A program made the position numbers and the translations under genes. DNA of 37,277 nt. Source: a virus. This document shows positions 6,868 through 13,389 of the stretch, one piece after another; position 1 is the stretch's first letter, and each line of letters starts with the position of its first letter. The notes under the pieces are model-generated. The model was not told where the DNA came from, made no database searches, and saw only the letters and a program-made list of their open reading frames with translations. The stretch spans positions 1 through 37,277 of the IMG/VR virus record IMGVR_UViG_3300050821_001155, one strand, 5' to 3'.

Positions 6868-6960
6868 TCCCTGGTAGCTTAAGGAAAAGTGTCGGGTCAC
6901 TGAAGCTATGGGATACCCCCATGACTCGGAGATGCAGGTGCAAGGCCTGTCCAGGGACCA
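6868..6960 (+). tRNA. tRNA-like element with aberrant anticodon arm
   Basis: The spacer folds like a tRNA. The acceptor stem pairs TCCCTGG (6868-6874) with CCAGGGA (6951-6957); T8 A9 follow. The D arm is GCTT/AAGT with loop AAGGAA, keeping G10, C11, A14, A15, G18, G19 and A21. Position 26 is G. The variable loop is AGAT (A15-T48 pair possible). The T arm is GCAGG/CCTGT with loop TGCAAGG (G53-C61, T54, C56, A57 and A58 kept; T55 replaced by G). CCA follows the acceptor directly at 6958-6960, leaving no discriminator base unless A6957 serves. The anticodon arm is abnormal: TCGGGTCA pairs with TGACTCGG (8 bp), then a 9-base bulge and a TGGG/CCCA hairpin, about 21 bases too long and without T33. 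It is probably not a decoding tRNA. Confidence 0.5.
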
Positions 6961-6980
6961 GCTAACATCGAGGAGGATAC

Positions 6981-7220
6981 ATGGTTACGGTCGATGAACT
7001 AAAGCACGCGCGCATCCGCTCACAAGCATTCTTTGACGGAGCGAACGGAGCCGCCACGCAGCATCGTATCTGCGTAGACTATCCGCGCCTGCGAATTGTT
7101 TGGTCACGTAAAGATCGCAACGATGACGGCAAGACTGTTTGGTTGGTCGATGGCGTTGAGATAGATCAATATGACTTCGAGCGTGCTGTGGAGTTGCTCA
7201 ACAAGCCGGAGGCGACATGA
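6981..7220 (+). CDS. Small hypothetical protein
   Basis: A 79-residue protein with strong ribosome site GAGGAGG (6970-6976) directly downstream of the tRNA-like element. The sequence MVTVDELKHARIRSQAFFDG and RICVDYPRLRIVWSRKDRND suggests an alpha/beta domain. A short acidic helix at the C-terminus (YDFERAVELLNK) follows. The stop overlaps the next ATG (ATGA). I do not recognise it. Confidence 0.65.
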   Translation: MVTVDELKHARIRSQAFFDGANGAATQHRICVDYPRLRIVWSRKDRNDDGKTVWLVDGVEIDQYDFERAVELLNKPEAT

Positions 7221-7480
7221 CCTTAGAGCAACGTGTAGAAGCCTATTTCAATTCGGCGCATGATGAACCGGCTGGCCGATTGATCTCTGATCTAATAGGA
7301 GCGTTGCGAGCGACTAACAGAGACTTAGAAATTTGGCGACGCAATGGCGGTGATGTTTTGTTACGCGCCGAGATTGATCAGTTGCGAACGATCCTTAAAG
7401 CCGTCGTGAAAGAAGCTGATAGATCAACGCGCGCATTCAATGAAGCTCACGCCATACTGGGAGAGGATGATAGCAAATGA
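7217..7480 (+). CDS. Small helical hypothetical protein
   Basis: An 87-residue, highly helical, mostly charged protein (MTLEQRVEAYFNSAHDEPAG, then AEIDQLRTILKAVVKEADRS). The second half has a heptad-like spacing of Leu/Ile/Val that fits a short coiled coil. It is joined to both neighbours by ATGA overlaps and so belongs to the same translated cluster. Not recognised. Confidence 0.6.
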   Translation: MTLEQRVEAYFNSAHDEPAGRLISDLIGALRATNRDLEIWRRNGGDVLLRAEIDQLRTILKAVVKEADRSTRAFNEAHAILGEDDSK

Positions 7481-7893
7481 AGTTCCTATTGATAGACCCT
7501 GAGAAGCGCCGCCTACATGTCGGTGACTTCCCGGACCTGAACGATGCGAAGGTCGCGGCGGGTCTTAAGCCTCATGAGGTAGACCACAGTGGTGTGGCGC
7601 GCAGACTAACTATCGTGGTGTATGAATACTCCATGTTCGTTCCGCCGGCAGAGCAGTTTTACTTTTCAGCAGGACTAAAATTGTTCGGCGGACCCGCTGT
7701 CATCTATCAAACGAACGAGGTTGGAGAGACAGTGGACTTCGATACCGTCATTTCCACAGCAGTCTTCCCCAACCCTGGTTGGTTGAGGTGGTATCGAAAC
7801 CTGAATGAAATTGAGGCGGCCATCTCGGGAGGGACTGTGAAGCGTCCGCAAAATATGGTAAATGAAGATGTGATCTGGAGTTGGAATAGATAA
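7477..7893 (+). CDS. Hypothetical phage protein
   Basis: A 138-residue protein starting MKFLLIDPEKRRLHVGDFPD. A beta strand, an Asp-Leu-containing helix (DLNDAKVAAGLKPHEVDHSG) and a second strand-rich part (LTIVVYEYSMFVPPAEQFYF) give an alpha/beta look. The opening resembles small phage proteins that begin with a strand followed by a helix, but I cannot name the family. ATGA overlap with the previous gene. No signal peptide or membrane helix. Confidence 0.6.
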   Translation: MKFLLIDPEKRRLHVGDFPDLNDAKVAAGLKPHEVDHSGVARRLTIVVYEYSMFVPPAEQFYFSAGLKLFGGPAVIYQTNEVGETVDFDTVISTAVFPNPGWLRWYRNLNEIEAAISGGTVKRPQNMVNEDVIWSWNR

Positions 7894-7919
7894 CCATAAA
7901 TGATATGGGAGAGCCTTTC

Positions 7920-9566
7920 ATGTTCAAGCGACTATGGCGCGCGATTGTGGCGTTGTGGCGAAAGCGCCGGGAGATATTCGCCGCGCCGGAAGCCTCGCTG
8001 CCACGCGGCCTAGCCTCGCCGCGACAGGCTTTTAGGGGAGGCTTTAGGCGCTCCGTAGGCGCTTCGGGAGCGCCGGGTGTAGGCGTAGGTGCGGCTGAGC
8101 GGCTAGCTCCTCCGGGACCACCGGAAGCCCACCGCGACACCCCCATTCCGCCTCCCGAGGAGGAGTGCTACCTCACGGAAGACATGAGCCGAGAGGAGCA
8201 AAACCGGAGACTGCGAGAGCAATACGAAAAGGAGCGCCGGAAGCACGACAAGTTTGTTACACCGAAAGGTCCCGCGCCGATCAAGCGCCAGATCATTCGC
8301 GCATCCGCGATGGACGATGAAGAGATAGACGTTCACGAACCCACGCACCCGATACCTGAAAAGGAAAAGGCACGACCCATACCTGCGGTCGATGGTCCGC
8401 TGGTACCTGAAGGCTTTTTAGTTGACCAGCATCACGAAGGCGGAAAGGTTTTGTTTGAAGAAGCGGAGATGTGGGGCCAATTTAATTTCCGCGATACTAT
8501 CTTGGGTCAGCTGGAACGCTATTTCGTCTATCTGCGTCGCATGCGCAGAACTGATCCAGACGCATATGGTTTGTATCGCGCTATCGGCGCCACCATCGAG
8601 CCCTACCTGTCCAATGTTTGGTCTGGCGGGAGTGACACTGACGAAGCGGAGCGGCTATACAAATTCTCCGAGGAGACGATTGAACGAATGAAGATGGACG
8701 AACTATCTCCGGCCTTCATAAAATATCGCCCATCGTTCGGGTGTGTAGCTTTTGGAACTGATCCACTTTCGGAAAGCCGGGAGTTGATTCCATCAACTAA
8801 GACAAAGCGAGTTCTGTGGATACCCAAGTTTATGTACTTCACGAAATTCGAGAAGCCGCCAATCAAGTGGCAGCCGATGTCCAATGGTGATGTGTACGGT
8901 CTAACAATTTGGTGGGACCGTCCTCACGACCCGAAGGCGTATCGGCGCAAGTATGGCGTACCTCAGGACTTCGGAGTGTGGGTGAGCAAGGATGGTAAAA
9001 CAATCCGCATCCTTAAGCAGCGCATAAAATGGAACCGCTGGGAGTACCCTCACGACTTTAAGGACTGGGCGAAAAATCGAGGCGTGGACGTGCAACTTTT
9101 CCTTCGCCATTTATTCATCACGACAGTACGGCATACCGAGGACATCGAGCTATCAATGATCCGCGTCAACGTACACAAGCGCGACCTAACAGCGGTGTTC
9201 GGAATAAACGTGGAGCGCCTCGCCTATTTCTTTCAGGACCGCGATATTGCGCTTACGGCTAAAGGTAGCCGCAAACGCATCTTCCATCTCGTCAAGCCGT
9301 ACCAACGCAAGAACGGGACCTGGACGAAGATGTACTTTGCCGGAGAGCGGGAGTTTGAATGGGCAGGGTATCATGTTCAGCTAACAGTTCCAGGTCTCCA
9401 CCACGAAAGCCTGAACACCTTCCGCTATGGTAGCGTGGACGGAAGCCGAATTGAGAAGGGTGAAAAGTATGTTACCAGTGACTACATGGGTAAGGTAGCT
9501 TCTGAATACATTCGCACTGGTAAGATTAGCAAGGAGACGAAAGAGGAGGCAAAGAAGCGACGATGA
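7920..9566 (+). CDS. Large hypothetical protein, 548 residues
   Basis: The largest early gene after the helicase, with no family I recognise. It has a basic N-terminus (MFKRLWRAIVALWRKRREIF), a Pro/Gly/Ala-rich stretch (about residues 30-75) encoded by palindromic GC-rich DNA, then a charged coiled-coil-like helix (EEQNRRLREQYEKERRKHDK). A long folded C-terminal part of about 400 residues follows, with many aromatic residues (ERYFVYLRRMRRTDPDAYGL; IWWDRPHDPKAYRRKYGVPQ). No nuclease or NTPase motif is evident. ATG 7920 is chosen over 7905 because GGGAG lies 9 bases upstream. ATGA overlap with the next gene. Confidence 0.7.
   Translation: MFKRLWRAIVALWRKRREIFAAPEASLPRGLASPRQAFRGGFRRSVGASGAPGVGVGAAERLAPPGPPEAHRDTPIPPPEEECYLTEDMSREEQNRRLREQYEKERRKHDKFVTPKGPAPIKRQIIRASAMDDEEIDVHEPTHPIPEKEKARPIPAVDGPLVPEGFLVDQHHEGGKVLFEEAEMWGQFNFRDTILGQLERYFVYLRRMRRTDPDAYGLYRAIGATIEPYLSNVWSGGSDTDEAERLYKFSEETIERMKMDELSPAFIKYRPSFGCVAFGTDPLSESRELIPSTKTKRVLWIPKFMYFTKFEKPPIKWQPMSNGDVYGLTIWWDRPHDPKAYRRKYGVPQDFGVWVSKDGKTIRILKQRIKWNRWEYPHDFKDWAKNRGVDVQLFLRHLFITTVRHTEDIELSMIRVNVHKRDLTAVFGINVERLAYFFQDRDIALTAKGSRKRIFHLVKPYQRKNGTWTKMYFAGEREFEWAGYHVQLTVPGLHHESLNTFRYGSVDGSRIEKGEKYVTSDYMGKVASEYIRTGKISKETKEEAKKRR
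8047..8074 (+). repeat. Palindromic element inside coding region
   Basis: GGCGCTCC (8047-8054) and GGAGCGCC (8067-8074) form a perfect 8-bp stem with a 12-base loop. It lies within a GC-rich, low-complexity segment (about 7985-8125) that encodes a Ser/Arg/Gly/Ala-rich stretch unlike the rest of the protein. This resembles the way small palindromic elements insert in frame in alphaproteobacterial genes. Insertion is inference; no second copy is seen in this window. Confidence 0.35.
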
Positions 9567-9937
9567 ATACAAAGTTCGTAAAGCTCATGATGATGACTAC
9601 GTCTACGCATGACAACGAGGCGTTGAACGCTCTGCGCATGGCGAACGCTATGTTAGCTTCCGCCAACCTGAACTGGGAGGAGTATCTAGGTGGCCCGAAG
9701 GAACACCGGAGCGAAAGGAACCCACCATGGGACGAAGACACGCCGCAGCCACGCCAGCGCCGCTATGAACGCACAAACTCCGATGATAACATCGACCGTA
9801 TGTTTGAAACGGCATTCGCGAAGGTCCGCCCAGGTTCGTCCTTTCGTACTACCATAGAGAACATTCATACATGGTGGGAGGAAAAAGGTTTCCTAACTCA
9901 GAAGCAATTTGAAACAATCCAGAAGGCGTGCCGATGA
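9563..9937 (+). CDS. Hypothetical protein, DUF2786-like N-terminus
   Basis: A 124-residue protein. The N-terminal segment KLMMMTTSTHDNEALNALRM followed by ANAMLASANLNWEEYL has the pattern of DUF2786-type helices (small residues, NEA, A..ML). The middle is disordered and basic (PQPRQRRYERTNSDDNIDRM). The C-terminus FRTTIENIHTWWEEKGFLTQ resembles a helix-turn-helix motif often seen at the ends of phage proteins near replication genes. The start overlaps the previous stop (ATGA). The family assignment is tentative. Confidence 0.6.
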   Translation: MNTKFVKLMMMTTSTHDNEALNALRMANAMLASANLNWEEYLGGPKEHRSERNPPWDEDTPQPRQRRYERTNSDDNIDRMFETAFAKVRPGSSFRTTIENIHTWWEEKGFLTQKQFETIQKACR

Positions 9938-10173
9938 TCCCGATGAGCAAAAGCTTTTTCTACATAGCTGACCAAGCCGCGAAGCTGCGGCGGGAGCGGA
10001 GGCGCAACGCTGGTCCGCATCCTAGAGCGAAGGTGGAGCGCAACGCGGACGTTGTACGCCGGTATGAAGGCGGTCAATCACTCAATGAGATTGCCGTGGC
10101 GCACGATATAAGTCGTGAGCGTGTCAAAGAAATTATCCGGTGTGCTCGTCGCGCGACACTAGACAGTATATAG
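9934..10173 (+). CDS. Small HTH protein (sigma-70 region 4-like)
   Basis: A 79-residue basic protein. A helix-turn-helix covers about residues 45-75: VVRRYEGGQSLNEIAVAHDI followed by SRERVKEIIRCARR. This is the arrangement of sigma-70 region 4 and related regulators: 'sl.eIA...giS..rV..ii'. The N-terminus is basic (AAKLRRERRRNAGPHPRAKV). ATG 9934 overlaps the previous stop (ATGA); a GTG at 9928 is less likely. A phage transcription factor is the likely role. Confidence 0.7.
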   Translation: MIPMSKSFFYIADQAAKLRRERRRNAGPHPRAKVERNADVVRRYEGGQSLNEIAVAHDISRERVKEIIRCARRATLDSI

Positions 10174-10198
10174 TCCAGCGCCAATCGGGGAGGCTACA

Positions 10199-10579
10199 TT
10201 GAACGCATGCCTTAGCTGTGGGCGGGTCTTTCCTGAAAAGGTGGAGGGTGAGATCGCGGTAGGAGGTTACATGCTGTGTAAAAGCTGCGGCCACGTTATG
10301 GTGTGGTCGCCTTCTCTTACGCTCCGGGAGATGACGCCTAAAGAACAAACAGAAGCAGGATCGCATATGGCTTTAATGAGAGCACGTAGCAAGATCATTC
10401 CTCGATCAAAAAACGACATTCAGTATCGCGGCAGTTGGGTAATGTCCTGCTTGTTTGTTTTGATAATCGGAATGGTCATAGCGGAGCGAACTCACTTGAT
10501 TGGTCCGATACACAAGAGTTCAAGTCCAGTGTGGGGACGCAACGTCGGAGCGCCACCTTTGGCTTGGCCGAGGAGATAG
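10199..10579 (+). CDS. Zinc-ribbon protein with membrane segment
   Basis: A 126-residue protein with TTG start, 6 bases after GGGGAGG. Two CxxC pairs (CLSCG near residue 4 and CKSCGHVM near 28) form a zinc ribbon, followed by SLTLREMTPKEQTEAG. The same order, CLSCG, C-x-x-CGHLM, then DLTLREL, recurs in the gene at 14059, so the two are paralogues. Here a hydrophobic helix (WVMSCLFVLIIGMVIAE, about 79-95) is added, which would anchor the ribbon on the cytoplasmic face. Function unknown. Confidence 0.65.
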   Translation: MNACLSCGRVFPEKVEGEIAVGGYMLCKSCGHVMVWSPSLTLREMTPKEQTEAGSHMALMRARSKIIPRSKNDIQYRGSWVMSCLFVLIIGMVIAERTHLIGPIHKSSSPVWGRNVGAPPLAWPRR

Positions 10580-10582
10580 CAG

Positions 10583-10774
10583 ATGATCAGCGACAGATCA
10601 TTCAACCTACTAGTCGGTTGGCTTACCATTACAGCTATCATCCTGCTCGCGGTGTTACTTACCGCGTGTAGCGCAGACTACCTGCGGGAGCGTCCCGACA
10701 TCGCGACCGATCTGCACAAATACTGTTTGAACTATCCGAAGGACTCTGCCTGTCAGGGCAAGGATAGTAAATGA
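10583..10774 (+). CDS. Small lipoprotein
   Basis: A 63-residue protein with a hydrophobic N-terminal segment ending in a lipobox: LVGWLTITAIILLAVLLTAC, with Cys29 as the predicted lipidated residue. The mature part is only about 34 residues, with two further Cys (YCLNYPKDSACQG). Size and layout resemble phage outer spanins or superinfection-exclusion lipoproteins, but it lies in the early strand beside the PEP-CTERM genes rather than in the lysis cassette. It may act in the envelope of the infected cell. Confidence 0.65.
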   Translation: MISDRSFNLLVGWLTITAIILLAVLLTACSADYLRERPDIATDLHKYCLNYPKDSACQGKDSK

Positions 10775-10784
10775 GACACCACCC

Positions 10785-10835
10785 CACCATCTTCGTTCTC
10801 CCCGATGGTAGGTGTGGTTATTCCCTGGGGAGAAC
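10785..10835 (+). promoter_or_regulatory. Alternative hairpins before first PEP-CTERM gene
   Basis: A 9-bp stem pairs GTTCTCCCC (10795-10803) with GGGGAGAAC (10827-10835). A competing stem pairs ACCATC (10786-10791) with GATGGT (10804-10809). The right arm of the large stem ends just before the ribosome site AAAGGAG (10837-10843), so pairing could affect translation or transcription of the gene at 10851. No clear -35/-10 promoter is visible. Confidence 0.4.
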
Positions 10836-10850
10836 AAAAGGAGCATCTAC

Positions 10851-11579
10851 ATGAAGTCTCTACTCCTACTGCCTGTTGTGGGACTGTTGGCATTGTTCGC
10901 CAATGGCGCTCGCGCAGATACTATCATCGATGACCCGCTGCACGGCTTCTGTGCAGCTGGGTGCGTTGATAACGGCACCAACACTCCTATCACCAGCAAT
11001 CCGCCGGTGAACTGGGGGTTCACGGTATCGCCCAAGGACCAAACTGGTGACCTGATTCTGGACATCCTCGTTCCGAATACAGCGCCAGTCAATCCGGCGA
11101 ACACCGTCACTGTTACTGGGTCTACTGTGCCTGGTGGCAGCTTGAACTTCTCGTTGGTGTCTACCACCGCGTGGACTAGCGGCTTCCTCGATACCTACCT
11201 TGGTATCAGTGCGTCGCCGTCAAACCCCATCGGTGCGTACCTGCCGAGCACGCAAGTGTTCCTACCAGGCGCCACTGGGTTCTTTGTGCTCCAAGCGGAC
11301 CTTGGAACACAGGCTCTCAACGGCCCAAGCGGACCCTTCTCGCCTACGTTCAGCTTGAACCGTGGCGCGCAGGGCATGTACATCGTAGGCTTCTTGAACA
11401 CCGTAGATGGCATCATTGCTACAGCCAACTCCGGTGCGTTGTTCGAGACTGGTAGCGGCAATACCATCAATCCGGTGGCTGCCGTTCCGGAGCCTGCAAC
11501 CTGGGGCATGATGCTGTTAGGTTTCATCGGCCTCGGCTTTGCCTTCCGCCATCGTCGGCGGATGGTACACTACGCCTAA
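10851..11579 (+). CDS. Exported PEPxWA-CTERM sorting-domain protein
   Basis: This 242-residue protein has an N-terminal Sec signal peptide (MKSLLLLPVVGLLALFANGA, cleavage near ARA|DT). The mature region is Thr/Asn/Gly/Pro-rich, beta-strand-like, with Cys pair C-x3-C near its start. The C-terminus VPEPATWGMMLLGFIGLGFA is followed by an Arg cluster (RHRRR): PEP motif, hydrophobic helix, basic tail. This is the PEPxWA-CTERM sorting signal, normally recognised by an exosortase that transfers the protein to the cell surface or polysaccharide matrix. No exosortase is in the window, so the host's would be used. ATG 10851 follows AAAGGAG; the in-frame upstream start would add non-signal residues. Confidence 0.9.
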   Translation: MKSLLLLPVVGLLALFANGARADTIIDDPLHGFCAAGCVDNGTNTPITSNPPVNWGFTVSPKDQTGDLILDILVPNTAPVNPANTVTVTGSTVPGGSLNFSLVSTTAWTSGFLDTYLGISASPSNPIGAYLPSTQVFLPGATGFFVLQADLGTQALNGPSGPFSPTFSLNRGAQGMYIVGFLNTVDGIIATANSGALFETGSGNTINPVAAVPEPATWGMMLLGFIGLGFAFRHRRRMVHYA

Positions 11580-11624
11580 CTAACGTAGTGTGAGATGGGG
11601 TACGTCTCAGCAGGGGCTGACAAC

Positions 11625-11648
11625 GGGGAGCGGTCACAACCGCTCCCC
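11625..11648 (+). terminator. GC-rich hairpin after first PEP-CTERM gene
   Basis: A perfect 10-bp stem, GGGGAGCGGT with ACCGCTCCCC and loop CACA, is followed by ACTTCTACATCTTC rather than a T run. It is near-identical in sequence to the terminator after the second PEP-CTERM gene (12404), which suggests duplication of a gene-plus-terminator unit or a shared origin. It probably terminates weakly or protects the 3' end. Confidence 0.55.
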
Positions 11649-11687
11649 ACTTCTACATCTTCAACTCTAATGGGAGCTTTCCCAATC

Positions 11688-12380
11688 ATGATGAAGTTGA
11701 AAACTGTACTGCTCTCCAGTGCTCTTGCTCTTTGTGCGAGCGGAGCACTGGCACAATCTACCATCAGTCTGAACGTGGACCTTAATGGATCGTCAGTCTC
11801 TTCCATTGGTCCAGTTACTGGTGGTGGTGCTGCTACCTCCGGTACATCTGGAGGTATCGCGTTCACCGTTCAAGCGTTCGGCGTGCCCACGGTCCCTAGC
11901 CCGGACTTTGGTACAATCACGTTTGACGTCAACGGCAACGCGACCGGCTCCAATACCCTGACCATCCTCGCTGGACAACAACACCTGACAAACTTTCCGT
12001 CAGGTGCGTTTGAAAGCGTGTTCGCTGGTGACTTCGGGATTGGTGGAGCGAACATTCAATCCATCGTGATGTCCACGTGGGTTGATCCGGGCGACGGTTT
12101 GTTTGCTCAAACCAACTTGCTCGGTTCGCAAGTCTGCCTCGGCGCAAATCTTAACTGCGCGCCGCAGTCGGACTTTGCCACTGTGTTAGGTCTCGGCACG
12201 TTCTCTGAGACAGAGAAGTTCGTTGTGACCTTCACTGGTCCTGCGGCCTTCCAGGGCAACGTGCAAATCTTGGCCTCGGCAGTGCCTGAGCCGGCAACGT
12301 GGGGCATGATGCTCCTCGGCTTCCTTGGCCTCGGTGCGGCGTTCCGCATGAAGCGGCGCACTGCGGTTCTCGCTTCCTAA
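11688..12380 (+). CDS. Exported PEPxWA-CTERM sorting-domain protein
   Basis: This 230-residue protein has signal peptide MMKLKTVLLSSALALCASGA, cleavage near ALA|QS. The mature part is rich in Gly/Thr/Asn with a beta-strand pattern and one Cys pair (QVCLGANLNCAP). It ends VPEPATWGMMLLGFLGLGAA plus FRMKRR, almost the same sorting signal as the gene before it. The bodies of the two proteins are not obviously similar, so they are two different cargoes sharing a tail. ATG 11688 (or 11691) is chosen because the signal peptide begins there; the ribosome site GGGAG at 11672 is distant (12 bases). Confidence 0.88.
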   Translation: MMKLKTVLLSSALALCASGALAQSTISLNVDLNGSSVSSIGPVTGGGAATSGTSGGIAFTVQAFGVPTVPSPDFGTITFDVNGNATGSNTLTILAGQQHLTNFPSGAFESVFAGDFGIGGANIQSIVMSTWVDPGDGLFAQTNLLGSQVCLGANLNCAPQSDFATVLGLGTFSETEKFVVTFTGPAAFQGNVQILASAVPEPATWGMMLLGFLGLGAAFRMKRRTAVLAS

Positions 12381-12403
12381 CAAGGAGCAGCCGTACAAGA
12401 AAT

Positions 12404-12432
12404 GGGGAGCCGGTCACGACCGGCTCCTTTTT
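12404..12432 (+). terminator. Rho-independent terminator
   Basis: GGAGCCGGT (12406-12414), loop CACG, ACCGGCTCC (12419-12427), then TTTTT (12428-12432). This is a textbook intrinsic terminator 25 bases after the stop of the second PEP-CTERM gene. It isolates that gene from the next and fits a self-contained moron. Confidence 0.88.
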
Positions 12433-12449
12433 CATTCATGGGGGAGAGC

Positions 12450-12704
12450 ATGGACACAAAGCGACAGACAATCAGAAAATATGTAAAGGAGCGTAATGAA
12501 GTCCTACGGTCTTTGGATCAAAGCAAATTTGACGATCTTTGTAAGCGTTGGTTGATCCCTACGCCTAGAGAGGGATGGTTGCCGGACTCGCGCATGATCC
12601 TGATGCATAAAGCGCGACTACAAATCGAGGAGTTCACCGAGGAGGAAAAGGCAATCAGTCGGAAATGGTTGGAGGAGCATCACTGCTCCCTAGATACGAG
12701 GTAA
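12450..12704 (+). CDS. Small hypothetical helical protein
   Basis: An 84-residue protein (MDTKRQTIRKYVKERNEVLR...) with charged helices and a Trp-rich loop (LCKRWLIPTPREGWLPDSRM). ATG 12450 follows GGGGAGA (12440-12446); the upstream in-frame start at 12402 would translate the terminator and is rejected. It begins the last early gene cluster. Not recognised. Confidence 0.6.
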   Translation: MDTKRQTIRKYVKERNEVLRSLDQSKFDDLCKRWLIPTPREGWLPDSRMILMHKARLQIEEFTEEEKAISRKWLEEHHCSLDTR

Positions 12705-12707
12705 CAT

Positions 12708-12902
12708 ATGACGACCGGGAAGCAAGTCAAGATTGAACTAACTGAAGTGTGCCTATCTGCCATAACCACATTCCTTTCCTCTACCAGAGGAGCGTACATG
12801 TTTGGGGGAAAGGCTAGAGTTACTCAGCCTCAACCCAACCGTCTACAAGTCCACGCTGCTGACGGGAGGTTTTTCGAGATTGTAGTGAAGGAGGCTTACT
12901 GA
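12708..12902 (+). CDS. Small hypothetical protein
   Basis: A 64-residue protein (MTTGKQVKIELTEVCLSAIT...), probably alpha/beta, ending in FFEIVVKEAY. The ribosome site is weak (GAGG 7 bases before ATG), but the gene is coupled to the next by a TGATG overlap. No known motif. Confidence 0.55.
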   Translation: MTTGKQVKIELTEVCLSAITTFLSSTRGAYMFGGKARVTQPQPNRLQVHAADGRFFEIVVKEAY

Positions 12903-13177
12903 TGAAGAAGATGGAACGCTTAGGCGACGCACCGATTGAACCGCAGTACATCGAGCAGATGAAGGCGGTAGCGAATGGCATAGATAAGATTTTCAACGGA
13001 GACAAAACCGGCAGCGACCGTCCAACCGGATTTGTCCTGATGGTATTCCCGTTTGGCGATCACTCGGGACGTTGTAACTACATCTCCAACGGCGCAGATC
13101 GAAAGGACGTTGTAACACTGATGAAAGAAATGATCGCGCGCTTTGAAGGCCAACCGGAAATGAAGGGGCAAGCGTGA
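12902..13177 (+). CDS. Conserved phage hypothetical protein
   Basis: A 91-residue protein. The segment GFVLMVFPFGDHSGRCNYIS followed by NGADRKDVVTLMKEMIARFE is a pattern I recall from many unrelated tailed phages of Proteobacteria, where it stands as a small conserved protein of unknown role. The N-terminal helix (IEPQYIEQMKAVANGIDKIF) is also typical. The start overlaps the previous stop (TGATG). No catalytic residues are evident. Confidence 0.75.
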   Translation: MKKMERLGDAPIEPQYIEQMKAVANGIDKIFNGDKTGSDRPTGFVLMVFPFGDHSGRCNYISNGADRKDVVTLMKEMIARFEGQPEMKGQA

Positions 13178-13389
13178 GCGATTATTATCAGGCATACATC
13201 GCGCGATTGGAGCGACAGCTAGAGCTATCCTCCCAGGCATGGAAGGCTTGGGAGGATACGCTAAGAGAAAAGGACCACGAGATTGCGCAACTAAAGGCAG
13301 AGCGCGATGCCTACAAGCGTAACAACCAAATGGTTGCTCACGTTATTCAGGACATGAAGCGACAGCTGGACGAGGCGCTCAAGAAATGA
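13174..13389 (+). CDS. Small coiled-coil protein
   Basis: A 71-residue, almost fully helical protein with heptad repeats: YYQAYIARLERQLELSSQAW and EIAQLKAERDAYKRNNQMVA. The start is GTG 13174, overlapping the previous stop (GTGA) with GGGGCAA upstream. It may oligomerise or partner with the LuxR-type protein encoded next, whose ATG overlaps its stop. No recognised family. Confidence 0.6.
   Translation: MSDYYQAYIARLERQLELSSQAWKAWEDTLREKDHEIAQLKAERDAYKRNNQMVAHVIQDMKRQLDEALKK

Noticed and set aside
6868-6960. Normal tRNA with readable anticodon
   Set aside because: All shifts tried for a 5-bp stem and 7-base loop fail to give T33; an intron reading would need a 21-base insert, which is unusual in phages.
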